Shown: positions 1-8,887, counted from the first letter of the stretch. The stretch is DNA of 22,834 bases from Priapulus caudatus (GCF_000485595.1 NW_014577142.1:360592-383425), one strand, 5' to 3'. Program-made: numbers and translations. The notes: generated by a model not told the origin, from the sequence alone.

Positions 1-300
1 GGAGGATCACACACACACACACCACATCACACACACAACACAACACACACACCCACGGCACAAACACACATACGCACATACGCACATCCGCACATACCAC
101 ACGCGGCCCCGCCCGGGCGGACGGGGGCCGGCGGGCGCCGATCGCGGCGGGGCGGCCGGGGGCAGGATACGCACATACGCACATGACGCACAACAACTAC
201 GCATTCCACGCGCATCACCACGCAGGGGCGAGGTAATGCGGCACGCACTGCACGCACCACGGCCCACCACGCGACGGACGGCCGATAGCCACACGCAATT
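1..300. repeat. CA/TACGCACA microsatellite with GC-rich block
   Basis: Simple-sequence DNA: CA runs, then a degenerate ACGCACAT repeat. It is interrupted near 104-165 by a block of almost pure G and C containing several GGCGGGG-type runs. The open frames across it are low-complexity (Val/Cys/Arg-rich) and follow from the repeat composition, so I do not call them genes. Confidence 0.8.
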
Positions 301-1114
301 AAGAAGCATGTAACAAAAATATCAGCAATCGTTCATCGTAAGATAGCGCGCAAATATAAATTTATGCAGCGCATTATGAAATCAGGCACCAAATTAATAG
401 ATAATACTTCACTGGAGGACGTGCCTTCTAAATAGTCCTTACTAGCCTGCGGCGTTGTTGGGTCCCGCTCGTCTTTTGAGCCTTGGCTATTTTCTGTTCT
501 CTACACATCTTCGTCCGTTGCGCAACCGTTTTAACCATGGGCACTGTGATTATTTCTTCATTCCTAAATGTATCCATCTGAGGTTACAATAGTATCTTAT
601 GATGTTTTGAAGTTTAATTGCTTTAGTTTAAACTAGTAGAGCTTGCACAGCGTCTTGGACTCTAGTCTTACCTAGTTTGATATGTGGCTGGTTGGATTTT
701 GTTGATGGGCAGTCAATATTGTTCGTTTTCAATCCGATAATATAGGTTCCAAAAGTCTTCGGTTTTTCTTTCCAGTGATTATCTATGCTCTTCTATCTAT
801 GGCCTCTATCAGATAAAGAATCCTATTCTGTCTTCTTCTGCTGTCTTATTTACGTGTTCTATGGCACCCTTAACAAATCATAGCTTGCTGTGAAAAATGG
901 CGTCAGCCGAATCTATCTGGACATTGATGTTTTACTGTAAAACATATTTTGATCTGCATCATAATTTTGGCGACAAATAGTGAATTATCAGTAGCACAAC
1001 CAGCACTAGAAAATAAACGTTGGAGAAGCACGTTGTTCAAATTTGCACGCTTCGTGATGATAAGGTCAAACTGATGTCATAACTGCCTAACAGGGGCTGT
1101 GCTCATAATTTTAG
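301..1114. other. No gene seen; probable upstream intron or flank
   Basis: AT-rich DNA with no long open frame. A short ATG frame at 538 has a fair start context but stops after 14 codons. The final bases, with a CTAAC-like branch-point at about 1086 and AG at 1113-1114, act as the acceptor side for the exon that follows. The missing 5' exon(s) of that gene, including any signal peptide, should lie here or beyond the window edge. Confidence 0.5.
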
Positions 1115-1393
1115 ATTTGGGCGACTTGGATATCTTCGAAGACATTGGCGATGCTTTCACTGACGTTATTGGTGGCGTTGGTGACACCCTGGGTGACCTT
1201 GGAGACAACATTGGCGATGTATTTGGTGATATTGGAGACAGCATTGGCGATACTTTCACTGATGCTATTGGTGACATTGGCGACGTCTTTGGTGACATTG
1301 GAGACAACATTGGCGATGTATTTGGTGGCATTGGAGACAGTGTTGGCGATGTCGTCGATGATTTAGGCGATACTTTCGGGGATGTCTTTTCAG
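1115..1393 (+). CDS. Gly-Asp 11-residue repeat protein, repeat exon A (partial gene)
   Basis: I do not recognise this protein. The exon is bounded by AG at 1113-1114 and a CAG|GTACAA donor. It is 279 bp, exactly 93 codons, with phase 1 at both ends. It encodes a short DLGD lead followed by eight back-to-back 11-residue units with consensus GDIGDNIGDVF. Hydrophobic residues sit at positions 3, 7 and 11, a 4-4-3 spacing typical of hendecad amphipathic repeats, while Gly and Asp fill most other positions. The protein is therefore very acidic and has no cysteine here. A symmetric 1-1 exon can be duplicated without breaking the frame, and the next exon is its paralogue. Function is unknown; an acidic, possibly calcium-binding or self-assembling extracellular protein is only an inference. 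The reverse-strand Ser/Pro-rich frame is a shadow. Confidence 0.6.
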
Positions 1394-1845
1394 GTACAAA
1401 CACACGCCCAGGAGCACTCACGCGAGCGCATACACGCGCTTACACGCTCACTCTCACACGCGCGCACGCACACGCGCACCCACGTATACACACATACACA
1501 TGCACACAAGCGCGCGTGATTGTCATCGTTTGATAATCTATTCTGCAGAGGGAAAATATGAAACAAATAATATAGTTTTAATCGTTATCAGCGTAATTGC
1601 GTATTTTGTTAACAGAGCTCATTTTGAGCGCTGTACTGGTAAGGAAGAGCTTCACACCAATAATAACGATGGTACGCCTATTATAGTTAAATACCATAAC
1701 AACGGTGTTTTGGTGACGTAAAATGACAAACGTGTGCTAAGACAGCATAACTAAACCTAGTACACGGGTGTTACATACGTACGGCACTATAATCCGTTTT
1801 TTTCAATTTCTGTCCACATCAATGAATTCTGTTTATTTCGGTTAG
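1394..1845 (+). repeat. Intron between the two repeat exons, with CA-rich microsatellite
   Basis: A 452-bp intron with a GTACAA donor and a TTATTTCGGTTAG acceptor. Its first 120 bases are a degenerate CA/CACGCG microsatellite. The remainder is AT-rich, with no supported gene. Confidence 0.55.
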
Positions 1846-2070
1846 ATTTGGGCGACCTAGATATATTTTCGGACATTGGCGATTCGTTCACTGGTGCTAT
1901 TGGCGGCATTGGAGACGCCTTCGGTGACATTGGAGACAACCTCGGCGACGTCCTTGACTTTAATATTGGGGATACGCTTGGAGACATTGGCGGTGGCATC
2001 GCTGACTTCGGCGAAGACATAGGACGCGGGCTTGGAGATGTGGCCAGTAACGTCGGGGATTTCTTTGGAG
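1846..2070 (+). CDS. Gly-Asp 11-residue repeat protein, repeat exon B
   Basis: This is a paralogue of the preceding exon. Both open with the same bases (ATTTGGGCGAC) directly after the acceptor, and both encode DLGD followed by an LDIF.DIGD..F unit. It is 225 bp, 75 codons, phase 1 at both ends, and ends GGAG|GTATAA. After DLGD come six 11-residue units and a five-residue remainder. The first three units keep the Gly-Asp pattern closely; the last three are looser (for example GGGIADFGEDI), so this copy has diverged or is under weaker constraint. Joining it to exon A or to the next exon keeps one open frame. Tandem exon duplication is the simplest origin. Confidence 0.62.
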
Positions 2071-2465
2071 GTATAATCTTGCATGCTGATGTTACAAACT
2101 ACTATCACGTTTCTGCGGAGCAAATATGCACAAGAGCGGCTTACAAGATATGATGAAAAATTCCACTAACAACGTCATACGATCAAGCAAATCAAGCAAA
2201 AACCGAGAAGCCTTTAGCAGACACGACGTGCATTCATTATACTGCTAACTACTAAACGAAGCGCATGTAATTAAAGCTGGGTTACACCTTCTATAGGAAG
2301 TATATGGAATGATAGAAAAAAGTTCAATAACTCCTGAATATTTCAACTAAGTGTCTATAGTGTAAATTTTTCACGCCTCTGCTCACTGCAATCCTCATCA
2401 CTGCCGTACGCACATATACGGCAGCATAATCTATTTGCCATTCATATTGTGTTCACTGTTGACAG

Positions 2466-2630
2466 GACTCTTTGGGAAACGTCGTCGTCGCAGACAAGCA
2501 ACTGCACAGAACCTTCCAAGTCCAACCTGCGATAGTGTAGCCGACAATGAAGAAAGAAAGACATCTTGCCTATATTACGCCAATGAATGCCCATGTGTTT
2601 CTCCATACACGCAGATTGATATTGAATCAG
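2466..2630 (+). CDS. Same gene, exon with polybasic stretch and four cysteines
   Basis: The acceptor is GTTGACAG and the donor CAG|GTAATT; the exon is 165 bp, 55 codons, phase 1-1 like the two before it. The split codon formed with the previous exon encodes Gly. Its first part encodes LFGKRRRRRQ, a run of six basic residues that fits a furin-type proprotein convertase site if the protein enters the secretory pathway (inference). The second part has cysteines in the order CDSV, TSCLYY, NECPC, suggesting a small disulfide-bonded module with the following exon. No known domain was recognised. The switch from an acidic repeat to a basic linker to a Cys module suggests a cleavable pro-region or a two-part structural protein. 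Confidence 0.6.
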
Positions 2631-2910
2631 GTAATTTTTCCTGTGTTTAGGTAAACGAATCTTCGTATATTCGTAGGCTACGCGTGGCAAATGATGTGCG
2701 TCCGACCATTCTTTGCCATTTTTCGCTGTCTTGCAATCGTTTTGCTTGGAAGTATAGAACGGCAAAATTGGTAGTGGTTTCACTGCAATCAAGTTATTTA
2801 TTTTCTGTTAATATATATAAGAAGTAATAGATCAGTAAATTATTAGATGTAGTCTTCTATATGTACATATATATGTGTATTTATATATCGTTGTTATGTT
2901 TGATTAACAG

Positions 2911-3017
2911 TTTGTTCAGCATACAGTAGCGCGAAGGCCGCTTACACAGATCTGTATGAAAATAACAAGTGGATACTGAGCATACCAACAGGACAACTGT
3001 CCATGGTTTTCTCATCG
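2911..3017 (+). CDS. Same gene, exon encoding a Tyr/Asn-rich segment
   Basis: The acceptor is TTGATTAACAG and the donor is TCG|GTAAGA, a strong match to the consensus. The exon is 107 bp: two bases complete the split codon (Val), then 35 codons, ending in phase 0. It opens with VCSAYSSAK, giving a fifth cysteine, and ends in a more hydrophobic stretch (ILSIPTGQLSMVFSS). The phase agrees with the previous exon's donor, which supports the model. No domain was recognised. Confidence 0.55.
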
Positions 3018-3163
3018 GTAAGAATTATAGATACTTGCTATACTTGCACGTACATACATGTAGGCTTGCATGCACATACACAACCCACGCACGAACGCAC
3101 ACACACACACCCACACACACAACACACACCACACACACACCACACACACACACACACACACAC

Positions 3164-3215
<52 letters not shown>

Positions 3216-3718
3216 CTAATATATATATATAATCATAATATATAATATATAACAAAACACACGCACGCGCACGTTATATATATATATTATATATTATCAT
3301 ATATATAAGACCGCTATATATACACACGCACACACACGTCACGGCGACGCACGCGCAGCGCGCACGCACACGCCACAGCCACATACACACAACACACGCA
3401 CCACACACACACACACACAACACAACACCACATCGCACGCGCGCGCGAGGTGCACACGACACACACACGGCGCGAACGTTATTTCATAGCATTAACGTAT
3501 ATATCAAATAGGCCTTTTTTGAAATTTCGTATCCTGTTATTGAGTCAATTCATTGTGAGAGATTGCATGGCTAGAGAATAATGGCCCATTACATGTAACA
3601 TAGCTAAGAGTGTCTTTCAGGGTTACCTATAGAATGCTCAGTTTATAGTTATAGGCTATCTTGGACTTTTTCGCTTCTCAGTAATATATTTCCATTTTTG
3701 CTCAATTTTTACATTAAG
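3018..3718 (+). repeat. Intron with long CA and TA microsatellites
   Basis: A 701-bp intron. From about 3075 to 3213 it is nearly pure CA, then alternates between TA-rich tracts (3220-3310) and CA/CGCA tracts (3315-3475). Open frames over it are His/Thr or Val/Cys artefacts. The 3' end has a T-rich tract before ACATTAAG. Confidence 0.7.
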
Positions 3719-3814
3719 AATGTTAAAGCTAGCCGAATACCATCAGACCTAAGAAATGAAGATATAATTCCAACCCAAAACAATCATCGTACCGAATGGG
3801 TGTTTTCTCGCTAA
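3719..3814 (+). CDS. Same gene, candidate terminal exon
   Basis: A T-rich tract leads to AG at 3717-3718, followed by 31 open codons in phase 0 and a TAA stop at 3812-3814. The phase matches the previous donor. It encodes a polar segment starting NVKASRIPSD and ending EWVFSR. Confidence is lower because it is short and a better polypyrimidine acceptor exists downstream (TTTCTCTTTGTTTCTGAACAG, ending 4018). An alternative ending could use 3849-3896 (AATGCTAG acceptor, AAT|GTAAGA donor) joined to that site. No clear AATAAA follows closely. Confidence 0.42.
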   Translation, partial: NVKASRIPSDLRNEDIIPTQNNHRTEWVFSR

Positions 3815-4204
3815 CGTTAATTTGAGAATGGAATCACACATAATGCTAGACAGAAAATCACGAGACGTTTATAAAAATGATTGTTTTTACACTAAATGTA
3901 AGAAATGCGGCTGTTGTACGCCTGCCATACTACCGTGCCAAACATCCGTGCACCAGCTCACGAAATTGCGCCTGCCGCATTCAGACTCATTTACGGTTTC
4001 TCTTTGTTTCTGAACAGGCTAGCAGTTGCATGTTGCCAAGAAAGTACGTGATAACGTCTACATGACTACGTTTAAACGTCGCCGTCACTACCGGTCACTC
4101 AAGTATCACCTTCGAATGGAGCTTGGTCTCACGAGGGAAACACTTGCAAGCGACCCTGCCCGCGATTATTATGAGAGCCATCGACACACTTCGTACCTAG
4201 ACGC

Positions 4205-4890
4205 CGCGGACACTCCGTACGGTAGTACACGCGCGCGCTTCGTACGCAGTGCGATGCACGCACTTCCGTACGTAGTACACGCGCGCCTTCTGTACGCAGT
4301 GCATGCACGCACTCCGTACGTAGATGTCAACACGCGCGCTTCTGTACGCAGTGCATGCACGCACTCCCCCCCGTATCGTAGTACACCGCTCGTCTACCTG
4401 TACGCAGTGTGCATGCACGCACTCCGTATGGGTAGTACACGCGCGCTCTGCTACGCGCCCAGTGCATGCACGCACTCCGCTACGTAGTACACGCGCGCAC
4501 TCTGTAACGTAGTACACTGCGCGCGCCCTCTGTACGCAGTGGCATGCACGCACTTCGTAACGCAGTACACGCGACGCACTCCTGTACGTAGTACACGCGC
4601 CGCGCCACATCTGTACGCAGTGCGATGCACGCACTCCGTACGCTAGCTACACGCGCGCCCTTTGTACGTAGTACACGCTGCGCACGTCTGTACGCAGTGC
4701 ATGCACGCACTTCCGTACGTAGTACACGCGCGCCCTCTGTACGCAGTGCATGCACGCACTTCGTACGCAGTACACGCGCGCCCTCTGTACGCAGTGCATG
4801 CACGCACTTCGTACGCAGTACACGCGCGCCCTCTGTACGTAGTGCATGCACGCACTTCGTACGTAGTACACGCGCACATTTCGTACACGA
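4205..4890. repeat. 48-bp tandem satellite (about 14 copies)
   Basis: A tandem array whose period is exactly 48 bp in the clean part (about 4680-4880; for example TACACGCGCG recurs at 4771 and 4819). Each unit holds two related 24-bp halves, both starting GTACGCAGT or GTACGTAGT: one continues into the palindrome GTGCATGCAC, the other into ACACGCGCGC. The first two thirds contain many single-base insertions. Because 48 is divisible by three, all frames stay open and give false repetitive ORFs. Remnants recur at 15430-15535 and 15900-16035. Confidence 0.85.
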
Positions 4891-6051
4891 TTGACGTATA
4901 ATTTTGTAAATTAACCGCGCGTAGTTGGTATAAATGGTACACACATTTTCAGAAGTAGGCCCTACACGTTCACATTTCTTCATTAGTGCACATTCATATT
5001 TCTTAGATAGTACACATAAACATTTCTTAGAGAGTAAACGTTTATTATTACTTAGATAGTACCTGTTATATTTGTTACCGGTGCTTGCCTAAGGGCGTTC
5101 GCAATTATACGTGCCAAACTGTTTTTATAAATGGGTGACAGTTGAGGAATTGGGTGTACCCGAACCTATACAGTAACTCTGCACTAAAAGTCCAAGATGC
5201 GCAGTTTTAATTTTGTTTGGAAGCAGATAATTGTGAGTATTTTGGTACTGAAGTTCTTGATATGAAATAAAAAAAATTATCACGAAAATGCAAATTGTTA
5301 TATTTTTCTGTTTGACAACGTATAAACAAAGGGGTACATGTTGAAAATGCAATAACTTCTCCATCACTCGTTCAATTGCAATTGTTTTCCACAGTAAACC
5401 TAGTTTCCTAAGCGTGTATTATCCTAAACGAATTGCACTCGCGGCAGCAATCTAAAATTCTCGTCACTAGATATGAATTAAGCCATAGCTTTTCAAACTT
5501 CTACACATATATTATAAATTAAAAAATTTAGTATGTTCTATAACATAAATTTTTTATTCAAAAATTCAAATGTATCTGATACGAAAACGTGGACTCTGTA
5601 ATTACCTAGACAGTGAAGCAGTGAACAAGTTTGTAAGCATCGGTCAGCCTAGTCTTCATTTGACGTTAGATTCACCTTACACCTCGTTTGTTTTGAAAAA
5701 TGATTACCGTGTGGTAGCAAGCTGCCAGTGATATGACGTGTCGTCTTTCGGTTTGGAACAGGCGGATGTCAGACCATAAACTATTTAACATGCGGGTTGT
5801 CGAGAAATAACAAAAAATACAAATAAAAGATTTTTCTAATCGGAAATTGGAATATTCGAAATCGAATGAGACAAGTTACTTACTAAACATATAAACGTCT
5901 AAACCTGCGCGCATGTGCGCGTCGTGCGGGTGTACGTGCTTGCGTGTGCCCGCGTGTTTCATTATTGTGAAATGCCTGCCCTAATTTTGTACAAGAAACG
6001 GACACTAGCATCATAGTGATAACAGCACTATTATATCAATAATAATTATGA
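4891..6051. other. AT-rich intergenic DNA, no gene seen
   Basis: No exon-like frame with splice sites was found on either strand. A short TTAGATAGTAC / TTAGAGAGTA motif recurs near 5000-5060, as a weak local repeat next to the satellite. A CG-rich patch lies near 5905-5960. The segment separates the 3' ends of the two convergent genes and belongs to the left arm of the inverted duplication. Confidence 0.5.
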
Positions 6052-6057
6052 TTTATT
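6052..6057 (-). promoter_or_regulatory. Candidate poly(A) signal AATAAA for the integrin beta gene
   Basis: The hexamer AATAAA reads on the minus strand about 215 bases after the integrin stop codon, which would give a normal short 3' UTR. The hexamer is common in AT-rich DNA, so this is only a candidate. Confidence 0.3.
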
Positions 6058-6272
6058 TACTCGTTTAATAACAGATTTATGAAGTTATGTATGTCGCCAT
6101 ATATAAGGAAATCGTGGTATGTTTACCCATAACTGGCAATATACATGCATTTACCGAACATTATTTTGTATTTTCGGTTGAAGTAAACCCGATAATAACA
6201 TTCGACTATTAAACTAGTGTGACAAAATTCTATTGCATCTCTCAACCAAGTTGGCGAGACTGTTTTTACATT

Positions 6273-6347
6273 TCACTGGATGTTCGAGCTCCCAAACGCT
6301 GGGTTTTGCACCGTCGTCGTAGCTGCGTGATAGAGAGGATTCTCCTC
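6273..6347 (-). CDS. Integrin beta, last exon: NPxY cytoplasmic tail and stop
   Basis: Reading the minus strand, an acceptor AAAACATTTCAG is followed by 24 codons and TGA. They encode EENPLYHAATTTVQNPAF and a six-residue end (GSSNIQ). This is the hallmark beta-integrin tail: a membrane-proximal NPLY motif that in known integrins binds the talin PTB domain, a Thr-rich spacer, and a distal NPxY/F motif (here NPAF) that binds kindlin-type adaptors. The length and spacing match the vertebrate tail pattern NPIY-(Thr/Val spacer)-NPKY. The exon starts in phase 0, which agrees with the donor of the transmembrane exon. The distal motif has Phe in place of Tyr, as some integrins do, which removes a phosphorylation site. 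The exon is only 75 bp and is not obvious from ORF length. Confidence 0.9.
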   Translation of the reverse strand, partial: EENPLYHAATTTVQNPAFGSSNIQ

Positions 6348-7003
6348 CTGAAATGTTTTTGCAAATACTGAGATTCTCTAACCAGATACAAAGGCTCTTC
6401 CGAAATCTAAAGAGCAATTCTGGCTGCTAAGATTGTGTATTACTTTAATGTTTGGAGGTCGAAATTTTAATTATGTAGCGTCGAAATTTTTTGTGACAAT
6501 TTCACAGAATTCCTGCAGTACTATCGTAGTACCGTCTATTTATGATGACTAAGAATGTGTTATTGGAATTGCCGTATTTAACAGATACATTTCACAAATT
6601 AGATTGCATCTTTGTTTAGCATTCATGATAATAAATCGTAGATGTGGGATTATACGCCGCATAAAATTTCCGGTAGGTGAAGCCATCTACTCACAAATAA
6701 CATAAACATAATATATCATTAGCTAATAACTAGGAAAAACATCAATTATTTGTGGATGTCAGACTAGACTCGAAGGTAAATAAATGGCATATCGGACATT
6801 ATATATCAATCGAGAATCAATAAATAAAGCGTTTTGAACATAATTAAAATTACATGCTCAAGAATCACAACCAAATTGTCTTTGCCCAAAGTGCGACGCA
6901 AAACCCATCGGCAAATCTTCCTTCCAGTTACATAAAAAAACAGAGACATGCTCTATGCTTCATACGTAAACAACACGAAACGAGTGAGTATGACCGTACG
7001 CAC

Positions 7004-7187
7004 CCTTCTCAATTTGGCTAGCTGCCTCTCGTTCTCAAACTTGGCGTACTCTCGTCTGTCGTGTACCGTTGTCAGTAGCTTCCATATAAGCAGCAGCAGA
7101 AGGCCAGCGAGTATGATTCCACCTATGACGCCACCAGTCACGGCGGCCAGGTTCACCGGCTGCGGACATACCTGCGTCGTCTGCGCC
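7004..7187 (-). CDS. Integrin beta, transmembrane and membrane-proximal exon
   Basis: This minus-strand exon is 184 bp, with acceptor TTAATCAATACAG and donor AGG|GTGCGT. It encodes a short extracellular piece with one Cys (TTQVCPQPVN, equivalent to the conserved ECP just before the membrane). A Gly-rich transmembrane helix follows (AAVTGGVIGGIILAGLLLLL), then IWKLLTTVHDRREYAKFENE, the nearly invariant beta-integrin membrane-proximal segment that clasps the alpha subunit and begins the talin site. The last intron falls 15 residues into the YAKFENE segment, the place where I recall the vertebrate ITGB1 splice site. The oddity is that the exon ends LAKLRR where vertebrates have AKWDT, so the usual Trp is missing. 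Open-frame translation past the donor is intron. Confidence 0.93.
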
Positions 7188-7634
7188 CTGTATTGATTAA
7201 CAAAACAATACGTCTCCACCTACATGAGATATAATCTCACGCGTTTATTACCAAATTTATCCACCTATATCGGATAATCCCACAGGCAGTACACCAACGA
7301 ATATCAGAAATATCCACATAGAAGAGATAATCCCGCACTCTGAACATCTCTCTATATAAGATAATGCCACTTGCAAATCATCCTCCTTGCAAAAGTGTAT
7401 AAGATAACTCCGTACACGTATAGTTATGAGATAATCCTATACATAATATACCAAGAGCTCTACATATACAAGAGAGGGTCGTCCTAGACTGATGGTAATC
7501 AACGCTTCAATGTAGGGTAATCATAATATATAACGAGTATACCGTATACGGTATATACGTAATACCAGTGTGAATAATGACACCGGTACTGTACGGTTAT
7601 ATTTGTCAGCGATCATCATCGTCAGGTCACGAAC

Positions 7635-7752
7635 CTAAGGATGATATTGGACACGTCGTCGAATTCGTACGTGAACCGGAACGAGCAGCCGTCATCATTC
7701 GACGTATCCGGATACTGGCACAGTTTGCGATTCACTTGCGGAGACAGGTCCT
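7635..7752 (-). CDS. Integrin beta, end of the beta-tail domain
   Basis: This minus-strand exon is 118 bp, with acceptor CTGTTATTGCAG and donor CTTAG|GTTCGT. It starts by completing a phase-1 codon and ends in phase 2, exactly the phase needed by the transmembrane exon. It encodes a polar segment ending RKLCQYPD, then DDGCSFRFTYEFDD, then VSNIIL. This matches the membrane-proximal beta-tail pattern of two cysteines around an acidic loop and a C-x-F-x-Y strand (compare DCVVRFQYYED in vertebrate beta 3). It is extracellular. Exons 5' of it (EGF modules, beta-I domain) should lie at higher coordinates but were not found; that side is microsatellite and retroelement repeat. Confidence 0.85.
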
Positions 7753-8082
7753 CTGCAATAACAGAGCACTGATGTCACTCAGCTAGGCTGCCATCGCGCA
7801 TTTATACGACCAACATGCTTGAACCGTTCAGATTTCGTTTCCCGCGAGTCGCTGTGGGACTCGTGAGAATTGCGGGTGTATCGGCGAATTATATCTGCAG
7901 CATGTATCGTATTGTAGGTACTCGTGAAGTAGTACGAAATACGTGATACGCTCATCTTATTTACAGGAAGGTCTAGTTACATCTACTTGAATAAAACGCG
8001 ATTGCGCGATTTCTGTTATTTATGAAATCATTGTAGGAATTAGTAGGTATTTACAAAATTTCTCGTACGTAGACGATGGCGC
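7753..8082. other. Integrin upstream intron remnant, no exon seen
   Basis: No further Cys-rich integrin exon could be found here on the minus strand. Contains a short inverted motif, GCGAGTCGCTGTGGGACTCGTG near 7846-7867. The inverted duplication begins or ends at about 7906 inside this stretch. Confidence 0.4.
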
Positions 8083-8310
8083 GAGAGAGAGAGAGAGAAC
8101 AAACGAGAGAAAAAAAATGCGATTGACAGAAAGAAGGATACACAAACGCGCGCGCACACGCACACACTACACGTACACCCACACACGCACACACGCAAAC
8201 TCATAGACGGAGAGAGAGAGAGCGTAAGAGAGAGAAAGAGAGAGCGAGAGAGAGAGAGAGAGCAAGCGCAAGAGAGAGGAAGAGGGAAAAAGAGAGCGAG
8301 ACAGGACAAG
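8083..8310. repeat. GA-rich and CA-rich microsatellite
   Basis: Long (GA)n tracts at both ends (about 8083-8110 and 8210-8300) flank a (CA)n/ACGCACAC tract. Leu/Ser-rich reverse-strand frames over it are artefacts. Confidence 0.85.
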
Positions 8311-8324
8311 CGGGGATAGCGCGC

Positions 8325-8599
8325 CATCAGTCATCAGTGCATCTGGTATGCTCTTGACACAGTGCATTTAGTTCTTCGCTTGCGCTTTGGTGTTTTGTTG
8401 CGTTGACCAACTGACTGATTGGAAAATTTTCGGGCGGCAGATCCGAGAGAAATGGTTTCCTCATGTTGAAAACCTTGTACACTTATCGGCAATATGCCAC
8501 CAAATTTCTGTATTGTGTCTCCAGAATACGTGCCAGCTAGTACACTGTACTTCGACCTGAGTGGGAAGGAAAATCTCTTTTTTCCATGTGTTTTTATGA
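8325..8599 (-). repeat. Repeat copy R1 (fragment)
   Basis: Nearly the same as 17190-17455 and 11540-11815, in the same orientation (shared CTTTGGTGTTTTGTTGCGTT and CATGTGTTTTTATG). Similarity stops abruptly at 8599. It abuts the GA microsatellite on the left and unrelated DNA on the right, so it is a broken fragment of the unit seen in R3 and R4. No recognisable protein. Confidence 0.75.
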
Positions 8600-8887
8600 T
8601 GATGGCGAGAAGGCATCTGGTCTGAAATTGGTGTCTGTAGTAGTACGACCCATGCGTATAGAAAGTCCTCGGTCCAAAACTGATGCTTTCACAGCTAATT
8701 TGATCGCGTCCTGTAATTTGCATACGTAATGTGACAATAATAGCTTCTGCATAGCTACACTGTTCAACCTGTCCAAAAATATGTCCGTAAGACGTTTTTG
8801 AATTAATTCCTTATTCATTTGGTGTGGGGGAACCGTCTGCATAAGTTCGTATTTCCTCATGTTGATTTTGTTAAGGCTGCTGGCCAT
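8594..8887 (-). CDS. Unrecognised 97-codon open frame
   Basis: An ATG frame on the minus strand, open from an in-frame TAA at about 8905 to the stop at 8594. The protein looks non-random: a helical, Leu/Lys-rich stretch (IQKRLTDIFLDRLNSVAMQK, then LLLSHYVCKLQDAIKLAVKA) followed by a polar tail. Similar amphipathic patterns occur in LTR-retrotransposon Gag proteins, and the flanks are retroelement repeats, so a Gag-like remnant is a fair guess. It could also be one exon of an unknown gene, since an AAATTAG acceptor lies just upstream. I could not assign a family. Confidence 0.3.
   Translation of the reverse strand: MASSLNKINMRKYELMQTVPPHQMNKELIQKRLTDIFLDRLNSVAMQKLLLSHYVCKLQDAIKLAVKASVLDRGLSIRMGRTTTDTNFRPDAFSPSS

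Larger units (their letters stand above)
4880..7906 (+). repeat. Left arm of a 3-kb inverted duplication
   Basis: Its reverse complement is found at 12426-15535 in the same order throughout: the 7906 end matches the first base after the gap, and the 4880 end (satellite edge) matches about 15430. This arm carries intact integrin beta exons and canonical splice sites, so it is taken as the reference copy. Confidence 0.85.

Noticed and set aside
538-582. ATG with fair context as the first exon of the Gly-Asp gene
   Set aside because: Only 14 codons before a stop, and the nearest donor gives phase 0 while the next exon needs phase 1.
1077-1421. Minus-strand Ser/Pro-rich open frame
   Set aside because: It is the antisense of the Gly-Asp repeat exon; repetition keeps both strands open. 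Splice sites and phase support only the plus strand.
3003-3475. His/Thr-rich and Val/Cys-rich open frames
   Set aside because: Translation of CA/TG microsatellite within an intron.
4205-4890. CRISPR-like array
   Set aside because: The repeats are contiguous with no unique spacers, and the context is eukaryotic.
4026-4983. Long Arg/Val/Thr-rich frames on both strands, starting with a basic segment near 4060-4180
   Set aside because: Most of each frame is the 48-bp satellite, whose length is divisible by three. The first 50 codons look somewhat protein-like but have an in-frame TAG just upstream and no donor.
7577-7786. Plus-strand 69-codon frame
   Set aside because: Antisense shadow of the integrin beta-tail exon.
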